Assembly: GCA_006384855.1 (NCBI GenBank)
Contig: VCJN01002354.1
Location: 1 to 64,000 of the forward strand
Direction: 5' to 3'
DNA: 64,000 nucleotides
DNA from: Tetraselmis striata
Taxonomy: Eukaryota > Chlorophyta > Chlorodendrophyceae > Chlorodendrales > Chlorodendraceae
The notes under the pieces are model-generated. The model saw nothing but the letters and a program-made list of their open reading frames with translations, did no database searches and was not told where the DNA came from. Below, piece by piece: positions 32,791 to 42,949 of this stretch. The position numbers were made by a program, and so were the translations under genes. Each line of letters begins with the position of its first letter. The stretch's first letter is position 1.

Positions 32791-35744
32791 CGTGATCAGT
32801 AGTTGTGTTACTTTCGGATAACTACGAGTAGTCGCCAGTACGAGCGACTACCGCTAATTGGCAATACGGGGATTATGAATGCAGTACACGCCCCACCCCC
32901 GAAAAGGTTTTCCTGTACATTGGCAATGCACCGGCACCGCGCAATCTTCGGTCGTCGTGCGTCCTTGCTCCACCTGCCGCCATCGCTGAAAATGTCCCGC
33001 GGGTCGCGGCGTTGATCGCCCCACTACGCCGGCTGTGGCGGTCCGCTGGCCTCGGCCGCGGTCCGCCGATGCTGCCTCCATCTCGCCCGCGTGAGCTCTT
33101 GCGGTAGGATCCCCAAGGGGGTCTGGAGGGGGAAAGGCGGGCACCAACCCCCCCCCCCCCCCCCCCCCCCCGTCCGCGTGTCGTCGCTCCGTGGTCGGCA
33201 GGCCGGTCCTGCTCGCCCGCGTGCCGCTCGCCTCCGCAGCGCGCCCCGTCGCTGTAGCCGCCCGTCCAGGGTCAGACCGCCGAGCTGACCGCCAGCTGAC
33301 TCCTCCCGCTGCATGGCTGCGACACCCTCAGGGCACTCCGGCTCCTATCTCATGGCCCCTGAGTCGCTGCCATGCCCGGCCTCTCCGCCCCCGAACGCCC
33401 CGCCGCCCCGCCTTTCAGTGCCGGGCTCATGTCTCCTTGCGCTCGCCGCCCTCGCCCGTTCTCACGGGACGGCTGAGGGTTTCCCGGGTGTTCCAAACGG
33501 GTCGGCCGCAAGGCGCCGCCGAGCACTCCGCTGTACTAGGCCGGGATTCGAGTGATTCACAGGTGGAACACATACGGGTGGGGGGTACGCCAGATCTTCT
33601 GCAGGTCGGTCGCAGGTCGTACCGAGGTACGAGAGCACAGTTTCATTTCGAACATCCCTCGCGAGTAGGCTCCCCCCGTCCAAGTCGTACATAACCCCCT
33701 CCCCACCCGTAGGCGGATCTCGGAGAGGCCGACGCAAGGCCGAGGTCGTACATGAATTATTTTTAGCAGCCCCCCGTACATGGCCGCTGACCGGCGGCGC
33801 CAGCAAGCGCTACCAGGACTACAAGTAAAAAGCCCCATGTAGGGCTCTCCGGTCGTCGCAGGATCCAAGGACCCTCCACAACCGGCCACCCCGCTCAGCC
33901 CCCTGCCGCACCCAGCCGGGTACGGGTCTTAGGGGTTACCAGCGCCCACCACGTGGAGGTGGGGGTGGTGCCGCCGGGCCTGCCGCACCCAAGATCCTCC
34001 GCTTCTGGTGGGCCGTTGCCTGGCGGCGGCCGCCTAACGCAACAAGGTCGTGTCGCTGCCGTTGGCAAGCACCGCTGCGCCACCAAAGCTCCACGGCTTG
34101 GTGGGCGTGCTGGCGCAGCAGCACAAGAGGGCGGGCGGCATCATCAAGCAAACCACCAACGCGGTCAAGAACCTGGCCGCCACGCAAGTACGTCTTTCAT
34201 TTGATACTCCGCGTGAGGCCACATGCTCGGATGTGCCATGTTCGGCCATTTTCGTGAGGCCCCATATTGAGGCAAAAACCTCTACAGTCCCCCTCGTAAG
34301 TCTTGCCATGTACGTATCTGTCCATGTCGTATCTGTCGCCATGTCAGCACCGGCGCCGCCGACCTCCGAGTGGTACAGCGGCGCATTTTTATGATATCAT
34401 TAACTTAGAATATTCATCAACGGCTTGAGATGTGATGTAGGTGGCGGAGGGGGGGCCTGCCCGTTACGCTCGCGATTCCGCTCTGCGCTAGTCCGAACCC
34501 TGCCGGGGCCCTCGGTGGAAATATAACCGAGGGGGGTTGGGGGGGGAGGGGGGGGGGGGGGGAGGGCGATGCAAATACTTCAAGGTTCTCCTACAAACCT
34601 AGTACAATGCCTTACCGCACCACCCGCATCCCGATAAAAAAGGCAATGTGCTCGCCCCGCGCGGGCGGATTTCCCCGCTTAGGGGCCCACTAGGCGCGGC
34701 CCAATAGCAGAATATGCGACCGCATTGATGACCAACCCTACCACATATCATGGACGATGCCCTAGCAGGTGACCATATGGACCGACACGGTGACTCAGGG
34801 GCTGCACCCCTGCGCAGTATGGGCTGAAGCCCGGCTCTACCAAAGGCGTATTGAATGCGGACAAGAGATGTAGCTGAGCTGGTTTTGGAGCAATGAAGCC
34901 TTCATCGCAATATTGGCCGTTTGCGGGAACTGCTCACTTGCTTGTATATATGCCGACGGTGGGGAGAGCGCGCCTTTGTAAATGTGCTATACGATGGTAG
35001 AGCTAACTCTTGGCGTGCATCCGTACTGATAGAACGCATATACGTGCGATATAAAACTCGTGCCATCGTGACATTGGGTTATCAAATTCATTACCAACCC
35101 TGAACAAGGACACGCACGCACCCGTATGGCTTTAACAACGAGAGCACAACAAACGCCAGTTAGGGCTTCCCCCACGCATGATGTGGTGTGCACGTATGAC
35201 ACATGCATGGAAGGGCGCGGCCGGAAACGACGAAGGTGAGGGCTCAAAATGGGCCAATCTACAATTGATGCTTGATAAGTGGGGCAAGACTTTTGTGGGC
35301 AGGTGTACATGTGGATGCAGCAGGAGAAAAAAAAAGGAGCTCAGAAAAAGGGCGCCGGCACCTACAACGACAAATCAAGTTGTGATGGCCTTATTTTTGC
35401 TGATTTAAACGTACGTTTACTTACATTTTTTACTGGTTTATTAATTTTCAAATGTACAGCGGAATAAATGCCCTCGCCTAGGTGTTGCTATGACCCGGGT
35501 CATTGGCTGCAAGCGTCCTCGCCGCGGCTGATAGCCTACCCCGGCGCGGGGGTCCCTTTGGTTCCTGGCAGCTAAGGGACTTCGTGGTTCCCTTGGCTCC
35601 TTCTTGGTTCTTGGCTCCCTATCCTCCTGCTCGACCTTGGTTTCAGACTTATGTCCCTCTTTTGCTGGCAACCTTTCATAGTTGATGTTAGTTCTGTTTG
35701 TTGGGCGCTTTTGTGAAAGCCCTTATGTAATTAAAAAAAATTAC
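32791..35744. other. Long spacer without a supported gene
   Basis: GC-rich patches with poly-C (33,148-33,171) and G runs (34,530-34,561), then AT-rich sequence. A frame ending at 34,187 (KLHGLVGVLAQQHKRAGG ... LAATQ before gtacgt) could be an exon ending at a donor, but nothing upstream joins to it convincingly. 33,313-33,555 is an open Ala/Pro/Ser frame with no domain. Confidence 0.45.
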
Positions 35745-36065
35745 CCAAGGAGGCACTGTTTGCCAAAGAATGTCAGCTCGCTTACATCGAAGTCTAAGAC
35801 AAGAACCACGGGCTTGGCATGGGTGTCTCCTAGCGCAAAAAAGATGGTTGAGGGTGGGTGGGTGCGCGAGCCGGTTGATGCGAGCGCAAAGCAGAGAGTG
35901 CCTGTGCCCGAGGGTGGATCCCTCAGGTCGTAGTGCTGGTGCGGGCCGGCAGGCCTTAGTCCGTGCGCCGACCTCGGGGGTCGTGCGCAGTACAACATAG
36001 CTAATGTACTGTAAACCTCTAGATGACTACATCTGACCATTTACCAAAGGCGGCACTGTTTGCCA
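35745..36065. repeat. Inserted block between 21-bp near-direct repeats
   Basis: ccaaggaggcactgtttgcc at 35,745 and a one-or-two-mismatch copy at 36,045 flank about 280 bp. The inner part 35,863-36,035 is nearly identical to 48,013-48,190. Confidence 0.65.
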
Positions 36066-36313
36066 GAGACGAAAGCCAAAGGCTAGCACAGGAAGCTTAG
36101 GCCGGCGGCCGGACGGGGACGAGCCAAGCGAAGAACCTCCAGGCCGCAGGAGTCGGGCGCATGATCGGGTCGATGTACTTCCCTGTGACCACGTCGCTGT
36201 TCTTCGACCAATCGCCCATGTGTTTGATGAGAAAAGCGCAATATACTAGCGTAAACGGTAGAGGCCACTATACTTCACTTTTGACTCACTGAAAATGGGA
36301 CAATTTACTAGCT
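36066..36313 (+). mobile_element. Remnant 3' end of a second DIRS-like element
   Basis: 36,244-36,313 is the inverted copy of 42,887-42,956 at the left edge of the DIRS-like element. Its plus-strand frame ends YTSVNGRGHYTSLLTH, almost the same peptide as the end of the recombinase frame there. No more of the element is present to the left. Confidence 0.55.
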
Positions 36314-36799
36314 CACCCGCCAAACAATGTACTACAGACATACATATACAGCGCAAAGTACTGTACTCGCCGTCGCCGCCGCCATCCCTTATCCCGCCCA
36401 CTCGAGTGGAGGGGGGGCTGCGCAGTACTGCTAGTCGCTACTAGTATACCTTTCCACCACCGCCAAGGCTGCCCAGAACCCAAACCGGGCCGTGGCAGAC
36501 AGTTAGCGACAATTCATAGGTAAGGATCCCACGCGACACAGGCATGCAGGGTCTTAACTTACACAAAAAGGCGCGAACGCCCGGATCCGTGACATGAACG
36601 GACTCCGCCTACCTTCGGCGTAGGTCTGCACGGCTGGTGAGTAGGCAGCTATAGAGACTTGCAGCTCGCGCTATCGGTTACTGCCATGCCGGCTGGGGTA
36701 GGTCCCATCGCGATGGAGGTGCCTAGCAACCCCCCCCCCCCCCCCCCCCCCCCCCCCGCTTCCCCCCCGCACGCGGCCACCCTCTCGAGAGTCTGCCAG
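36314..36799. other. Spacer before the exon array
   Basis: Contains a 28-base poly-C (36,730-36,757). No gene seen; the first exon or promoter of the array would have to lie here or further left. Confidence 0.4.
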
Positions 36800-37157
36800 C
36801 CGGTCCGCCCGACCCGCTCGACCGAGGGCTTCGTCTGCTCGACGTGCCCCCACCCAACGGTCTCGTCGCGTGGCGGCCCTTGCCGTTGGACCTAGCCGGG
36901 CCGATACGCAGTCAGTGGCGGGTCAGGGGCAGGGCCCGCCAGCGGCAGACATGTCGCCGAGCTTGGCTGTCGCTGGCGATGCGGGCGAGGGCTGGCCTAC
37001 GCATAGCGATAGCCAGGCTGGGGAGAGCGGCGGGCAGGGAGCCGGCGCGTCGGCAGCCACACCCTGTGGACTTGCGCTCGCATTAGGCGGGGGTGGGGGC
37101 GTGCCGGATGCCAGCGGCTCGGAGGCTGGTAAAGGCGCGACAACCACCATGCTCACG
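36800..37157 (+). CDS. Long exon, copy 1, of the array gene
   Basis: Open from the poly-C tract to ATGCTCACG|GTAAGAGC; the start is uncertain (a CAG acceptor at 36,797-36,799 is one option). It encodes a basic stretch RRAPTQRSRRVAAL, which could be a nuclear localisation signal, then SVAGQGQGPPAADMSPS and a Gly/Ala/Ser-rich tail ending in ATTTM. It is followed after a G-rich intron by monomer 37,318. No known domain. Confidence 0.45.
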
Positions 37158-37317
37158 GTAAGAGCTGTGGAATAGGCGGGATGGAGGGCGGGGGGCGGGG
37201 GAGGGGGGGGGGGGGGGGTTGTGGCCGTGCTGTGATGTAATGCTGTGGTAGTGTGGCGCACCTTTGCATTTTTATACGGCTTGCTAATTATGTCGCCATT
37301 ACACGTTCGACTGACAG

Positions 37318-38164
37318 CCCCCGACTCCAAAAACTAGCACGAGCAACGCACTCCCTGCCCCCGCTGCCGACGAGTTGCAGCCGGTCTCAAAAGAAGCAAC
37401 GCCAGTCGCCAAGGTGGGCGGCCTTGCTGCGATGTAAGGTTCCTGTCCTGGGCATCTGTTGTTTCCGGCTTGCTAGTTATGTCGCCATCGCGCGTTCGAC
37501 CCACAACCCCCGATTGCAAAGCACGAGCGACGCACCCCCTTGCCTTGCTGCCGACGAGTCGCAGCCGGCCTCAAATGAAGCGACGCCAGTCGCCACGGTG
37601 GGCGGCCTTGCTTCGATGTAAGGCTATGCTAGGCTGTTTTAGTTTTCGACTGTCTAATTATCTCGCCATCGCACGTTCCACCCACAGCCCCCGAGTGCAA
37701 AACGTGGCACAAGCGACGCACCCCCTTCGCCTTGCTGCCGACGAGTCGCCGCCGGCTCGCATGCGCCACCAGTCGCAAGGGTGGGCGGCTTTGCTGCGAT
37801 ATAAGGTTAAGCTAGGCTTTTGCAGTTTCCGGCTTGCTAATTATTATGCCGCCATCGCACGTTCCACCGATAGCCCCCGAGTCCCAAACCTTGCACGAGC
37901 GACGCATCCCCTCGCCCGATGCTGACGAGTCGCAGCCGGCTTCAACCGAGGCGACGCACGTCGCCAAGGCGGGCGGCCTTGCTGCGACATAATGATGTTA
38001 TCCACCTTTGCATTTTTATGGCTTGCTAAATATGTCGCCATCGCGCGTTCGACCCCCCCCCCCCCCCCCCCCCCCCGACTGCTAGCTGCACGAGCGACGC
38101 ACCCCCTCGCCTTGCTGTCGGCGAGTCGCAACCGGCCTCAAAAGAAGCGACGCCAGTCGCAAGG
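37318..38164 (+). repeat. Array monomers 1-5
   Basis: Monomers at 37,318-37,413 (96 nt, intact), 37,507-37,597 (5-nt deletion, acceptor ACAA), 37,688-37,780 (93 nt, compensating indels), 37,874-37,968 (95 nt, GC donor instead of GT) and 38,072-38,164 (acceptor overwritten by a 24-base poly-C, 38,053-38,076). A sixth, truncated at its 3' end, begins at 38,258. Confidence 0.7.
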
Positions 38165-38299
38165 GTGGGCGGCCTTGCTGCGATGTAAGGCTATGTTGAA
38201 TTTTTTAAGTTTCCGACTTGCTGATTATGTAGACGCCATCGCACATTCGACCCATACCTCCCGACTGCAAAATCTGGCACCAGCGACGCACCCGCTGCC

Positions 38300-38992
38300 C
38301 CCGCTGCAAAAGGCCTGAACGACCCTCACAGTTTGCTCACAGTTGAGGCAATCCTTTGGTGACGCCTGTGCAGGCCGGGAGAAGCAAAAAGGGGGAAAAG
38401 GCAAGGGCAAACGCGGGCAGGGTGGTGCTGGCTCCAAGCGCGGCCGTGAGGAGCGATCCCGCCGCCGATTATTGCCACTCCCGTCACTTCCTCTTCACCC
38501 ACCTCCCCCGGAGCACCGCACAAGTCCGTCCCATCCGCTGCAGTCAAGCCGCCGCGGTCCTGGTCCATCGTTCCCCAGGACGTGAGGAAGAGGGCGGAGC
38601 GCAGGATCGCCAGCTCTACTATGGGGTGGGCACCGCTGAAGTGGTGCCGGGCGCAGCGGAGCCTGAGACCCTGGTGATGTATGCAAAAGTGCCCCTCATA
38701 GATAAAGGTGGCTGCACTGCCGGCACCTTCTGGACTCGTCGCAGTCGCAGGAAACGTTGTCGCCCGCAGAAACGCACTTCAGTCGACACCAAACTCTGTG
38801 GACGGCTTGCAAGAAGCGACAAGGTTGGGGCAGCAATCCTCGCCTGCTGTTGGTATACGCGACAATGCGCGCCTGGGTGACCTGGTACTCGGAGTGGCAG
38901 TCGTGTTGTATGGTAGTCGTGTTGACGCACCCCCTCGCGTGCCTGCTGCCGAGCCGCAGCCAGCCTCGACAAGGGCGACGCGAGTCGTCAAG
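38300..38992 (+). other. Divergent middle part of the array
   Basis: Contains a Lys/Arg/Gly-rich frame (GKGKRGQGGAGSKRG at about 38,395) and a second frame (about 38,702-38,992) that runs through GLVAVAGNVVARRN and LGDLVLGVAVVLYG into a monomer-like end (ASTRATRVVK) before GTGGGTTGG. It may represent unique exons of the gene that gave rise to the array. Exact exon borders are unresolved. Confidence 0.35.
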
Positions 38993-39082
38993 GTGGGTTG
39001 GCCCCGTTGCACGTGTTGCCATTGCGCACCTATTACATTTACGGCTCGCTAATAGAGTCGAAATCGCACGTTGGCCCCGCAT

Positions 39083-39178
39083 ACCCCGAGCGCAGAGGCT
39101 TGCCCGAGCGACGCACCCCCTCGAAGCGCTGCTCCCGAGTCGCAGCCGGCCTCGACAGGGGCGCCTCATGTCGCCAAG
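39083..39178 (+). repeat. Array monomer with CAT in place of the CAG acceptor
   Basis: 96 nt, phase 0, reading TPSAEACPSDAPPRSAAPES and on to APHVAK. The sequence before it is CCCGCAT where the next unit has CCCGCAG, so normal splicing at this exon is doubtful. Confidence 0.6.
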
Positions 39179-39271
39179 GTGGGTTGGACCCGCTGCACCT
39201 TTGTTGCCGTTGCGCACTTGTTACTTTTACGGCATGCTAATTGAGTCGCCATCGCACGTTGGCCCCCGCAG

Positions 39272-39640
39272 ACTCCAAGCGCAAAAGCTGGCCCGAGCGA
39301 CGAACCCCCTCGCGGCGCTGCTCCTAACCCGCATGCCAAACGCTCTCGTCGCGTGGCGGCCCTGGCCATTGGACCTCGCTGGGCCGATACGCAGTCAGTG
39401 GCGGGTCAGGGGCAGGGCCCGCCCGCGGCAGACATGTCGCCGAGTTTGGCAGCTGCCGCTGGCGATGCGGCCGAGGGCTTGCCTACGCCTAGCGATAGCC
39501 ACGCGGGGGAGAGCGGCGGGCAGGGAGCCGGCGCGTCGGCAGCCACACTCTCTGGACTGGCGCTAGCATTAGGCGGTGGTGAGGGCGTGCCGGATGCCAG
39601 CGGCTCGGAGGCTAAAGGCGCGACAACCACCATGCCCATT
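39272..39640 (+). CDS. Long exon, copy 2, of the array gene
   Basis: 369 nt, phase 0 at both ends: after CCCCCGCAG and before GTAAGAGAT. It begins as a monomer (TPSAKAGPSDEPPRGAAP) and runs straight into the long-exon sequence (HAKRSRRVAALAIGPRWADT, SVAGQGQGPPAADMSPS), so it shows how the two exon types are related. It is followed by a G-run intron and monomer 39,791, in the same order as copy 1. Disordered composition; no domain recognised. Confidence 0.5.
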
Positions 39641-39790
39641 GTAAGAGATGCGGAAAAGGCGGGATGGAGGGCATGGTGGAGAGGGGGGGGGGGGGGGGAG
39701 GCTGGCCGTGCTGCGATATAATGTTGTGGTGCACCTTTGTATTTTTATACGGCTTGCTAATTATGTCGCCATTACACGTTCGACTGACAG

Positions 39791-42088
39791 CCCCCGACTC
39801 CAAAAACTAGCACGAGCAACGCACTCCCTGCCCCAGCTGCCGACGAGTTGCAGCCGGCCTTAATAGAAGCAACGCCAGTCGCCAAGGTGGGCGGCCGTGC
39901 TGCGATGTAAGGTTATCCTGGGCTTCAGTTGTTTTCGGCTTGCTAATTATGTCGCCATCGCACGTTCGACCCAACAGCCCCCAATTGCAAAAGCTGGCAC
40001 GAGCGACGCACCCCCTTGCCTTGCTGCCGACGAGTCGCAGCCGGCCTCAAATGAAGCGACGCAATTCGCCAAGGTGGACGGCCTTGCTGTGACGTAAGGC
40101 TATGGGTTATGGGCTCATGTAGTTTCCGGCTTGCTAATTACTATGCCGCCATCGCACGTTCCACCCACAGCCCCCGAGCGACGCACCCCCTCGCCTTGCT
40201 GCCGACGAGTCGCAGCCGGCTCGCAAGAGGCGCCGGGAGTCCCCAAGGTGGGTGACCTTACTGCGATGCTGAGTGTAAGGCTATGCTAGGTTGTTTCGTT
40301 AGTTTCCGACTTGCTAATTATGTCGCCATCGCACGTTCGTCCGACAGCCCCCGAGTGCAAAAGCTGGCACGAGCGACGCACCACCTCGCCTTGCTACCGA
40401 CGAGTCGCAGCCGGCTTGCAAGAGGCGCCGCGAGTCGCCAAGGTGGGCGGCCTTTCTGCGAGGTAAGGCTATGCTGGGCTGTTTCAGTTTTCGGCTTGCT
40501 AATTATAATGTCGCCATCGCACATTCGACCCACAGCCTCGAGTGCAAAAGCTTGCACAAGCGACGCATCTCCTCGCCCCCGCCAACGAGTCGCAGCCGCC
40601 CTCAAAAGAAGCGACGCACGTCGCCAAGGTGGTCGGCCTTGTTGCGACATAATGTTGTTGTCCACCTTTGCATTTTTATGGCTTGCTACTTATGTCGCCA
40701 TCGCACGTTCAACCCACAGCCCCCGAGCGACGCACCCCCTCGCCTTGCTGCCGACGAGTCGCAGCCGGCCTCAAATGAAGCGACGCCAGTCGCCAAGGTG
40801 GACGGCCTTGCTGTGATGTAAGGCTATGGGTTATGGGCTCATGTAGTTTCCGGCTTGCTAATTATTATGCCGCCATCGCACGTTCCACCCACAGCCACCG
40901 AGCGACGCACCCCCTCGCCTTGCTGCCGACGAGTCGCAGCCACCGGCGCCGGGAGTCGCCAAGGTGGGTGACCTTACTGCGATGCTGTAAGGCTATGCTA
41001 GGTTGTTTCGTTAGTTTCCGACTTGCTAATTATATCGCCATCGCACGTTCGTCCGACAGCCCCCGAGTGCGTCGCTCGTCGCTGGTGCTGGCACGAGCGA
41101 CGCACCACCTCGCCTTGCTACCGACGAGTCGCAGCCGGCTTGCAAGAGGCGCCGCGAGTCGCCAAGGTGGGCGGCCTTTCTGCGAGGTAAGGCTATGCTG
41201 GGCTGTTTCAGTTTTCGGCTTGGTAATGATAATGTCGCCATCGCACATTCGACCCACAGCCCCGAGTGCAAAAGCTTGCACAAGCGACGCATCTCCTCGC
41301 CCCCGCCAACGAGTCGCAGCCGCCCTCAAAAGAAGCGACGCACGTCGCCAAGGTGGTCGGCCTTGCTGCGACATAATGTTGTTGTCCACCTTTGCATTTT
41401 TATGGCTTGCTACTTACGTCACCATCGCACGTTCGACCCACAGCCCCCGAGCGACGCACCCCCTCGCCTTGCTGCCGACGAGTCGCAGCCGGCTCGCAAG
41501 AGGCGCCGGGAGTCGCCAAGGTGGGTGACCTTACTGCGATGCTGTAAGGCTATGCTAGGTTGTTTTAGTTAGTTTCCGACTTGCTAATTATGTCGCCATC
41601 GCACGTTCGTCCGACAGCCCCCGAGTGCAAAAGCTGGCACGAGCGACGCACCACCTCGCCTTGCTACCGACGAGTCGCAGCCGGCTTGCAAGAGGCGCCG
41701 CGAGTCGCCAAGGTGGGCGGCCTTTCTGCGAGGTAAGGCTATGCTGGGCTGTTTCAGTTTTCGGCTTGCTAATTATAATGTCGCCATCGCACATTCGACC
41801 CACAGCCCCGGAGTGCAAAAGCTGGCACAAGAGACGCATCTCCTCGCCCGCCGCCAACGAGTCGCAGCCGCCCTCAAAAGAAGCGACGCACGTCGCCAAG
41901 GTGGTCGGCCTTGCTGCGACATAATGTTGTTGTCCACCTTTGCATTTTTATGGCTTGCTACTTATGTCGCCATTGCGCGTTCAACCTACCCACATCCCCC
42001 CGACTGCTAGCTGCACGAGCGACGTACCCCCTCGCCTTGCTGCCGCATAGTCGCAACCGGCCTCAAAAGAAGCGACGCCATTCGCAAG
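39791..42088 (+). repeat. Array monomers 10-22 with 549-bp higher-order period
   Basis: Monomers at 39,791, 39,978, 40,171 (77 nt), 40,348 (95), 40,536 (93), 40,720 (78), 40,895 (69), 41,060 (107), 41,260 (93), 41,444 (77), 41,618 (95), 41,806 (95) and 41,996 (degenerate, with TAG). Types A (short), B (RRRESP end) and C (SQPPSKEATHVAK end) repeat in order A-B-C. The A-to-A distance is exactly 549 bp for 40,171 to 40,720 and for 40,895 to 41,444. Confidence 0.7.
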
Positions 42089-42176
42089 GTGGGCGGCCTT
42101 GCTGCAATGTATCCGTTGGTTCGACCGCAGGTGACTGCTACCTGCACGCGGAAATTATTTGACGAGGGGCAGCATA

Positions 42177-42669
42177 CCTTTGTAGCCGCCGAGGCATACA
42201 AAAATCGCCATTTAGTAGGGAGGCCTGAGATCACCGACTTGACCGCTTTGTAGTCGGCATATTCAGTGTGGCCGTCTTCGGCAGGAAGCCAGTGACTACC
42301 GATATGGTGTGGTTGTACCTCATCCTCAACCGGGGTGGGCCGTGGGGCGCCTGCAACAACCGTGTCGGAACGCCTAGCGCTGCCTTGCATGCCGGGGCTG
42401 CCTGCGGCACCCTCTTTAGACGCCACTACTTCGGCCAAAGACGCAGTGGGGCGCTGGGCACCCCCCCTTAACGACTCTTCCAAGGTCGCAACATCACGCA
42501 AGGCTGCCCCACGCGAGGAGACGGGCCGGCCAACGGCAGACCCGATACAACTTGTTGCCATCTCGAGAAGAACTTCCCTACTCATCATTCCCTCATGATC
42601 TTGAATGAGTTCCCGCACCTCCCCGAGTGCGGCGCGAAGTTCGTGTACAGCCCGCAAGGGGGAACCCAT
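42177..42669 (-). CDS. Hypothetical exon with coiled-coil start
   Basis: From a true ATG at 42,669 to a donor-like AAG|GTATGC near 42,176. It begins with a likely amphipathic helix (MGSPLRAVHELRAALGEVRE) and later has EVQPHHIGSHWLPAEDGHTE. The reading frame runs on into the exon array on the opposite strand, so the true 3' part is missing or spliced away. It lies next to the left end of the DIRS-like element and could be a truncated gag-like ORF. Not recognised. Confidence 0.35.
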
Positions 42670-42949
42670 ACTGACCCCGCAGCCCTACTTCCTACTTGTT
42701 TCAGCGAGAACTGTTAGGCAGGTGTGGGAAACGGAGAACTGCCCCGACTTCGCGGCAACCTACCTACCTACCTACCTTCGGAGAACCTGCCTCGACCCGC
42801 CGCCTGTGCCTCGTTCCGCCGCCACCAAGTGATCATGTACTTTGTGCCAGTACACGCGAACCCTAAAAACCAGCACAGGGTTTAAAGCTAGTAAATTGTC
42901 CCATTTTCAGTGAGTCATAAGTGAAGTATAGTGGCCTCTACCGTTTACG

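Larger units (their letters stand above)
36800..42088 (+). repeat. Tandem array of exon-like monomers with uniform introns
   Basis: About 22 monomers, mostly 69-107 nt (typical 96), begin CCCCCGA after an acceptor-like CACAG and end GCCAAG before GTGGGCGG. The separating segments are 91-100 nt and share the donor GTGGGCGG, a branch-point-like TTGCTAATTA and the acceptor context TTCGACCCACAG. In the common frame a full monomer reads about 32 residues (for example PPSAKAGTSDAPPRLAADES plus a tail such as ATPVAK), Pro/Ala/Ser/Glu-rich and probably disordered. Monomers at 37,318, 39,083, 39,791 and 39,978 are exactly 96 nt and phase 0; those at 40,720 (78), 40,895 (69), 40,536 and 41,260 (93) keep length in threes. 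Others are 77, 95 or 107 nt and shift frame. Acceptors are damaged at 37,507, 38,072, 38,258, 39,083 and 41,996. It is either an expanding repetitive gene or its decaying remains. Confidence 0.7.

Noticed and set aside
33190-34400. Several overlapping Ala/Pro/Arg-rich open frames on both strands
   Set aside because: No frame shows a domain, consistent splice sites or similarity to anything else in the window; composition alone explains them.
34790-34870. Possible tRNA-like fold
   Set aside because: Short GC-rich pairs are present (gcccgg, cccggctc) but no A-box, B-box or acceptor stem of tRNA type could be traced.
37470-41528. Long open frames (150-230 codons) running through both exon and intron parts of the array
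   Set aside because: They arise because the repeat is GC-rich and short of stops in a second frame. They cross conserved donor, branch-point and acceptor motifs and do not hold one frame along the array.
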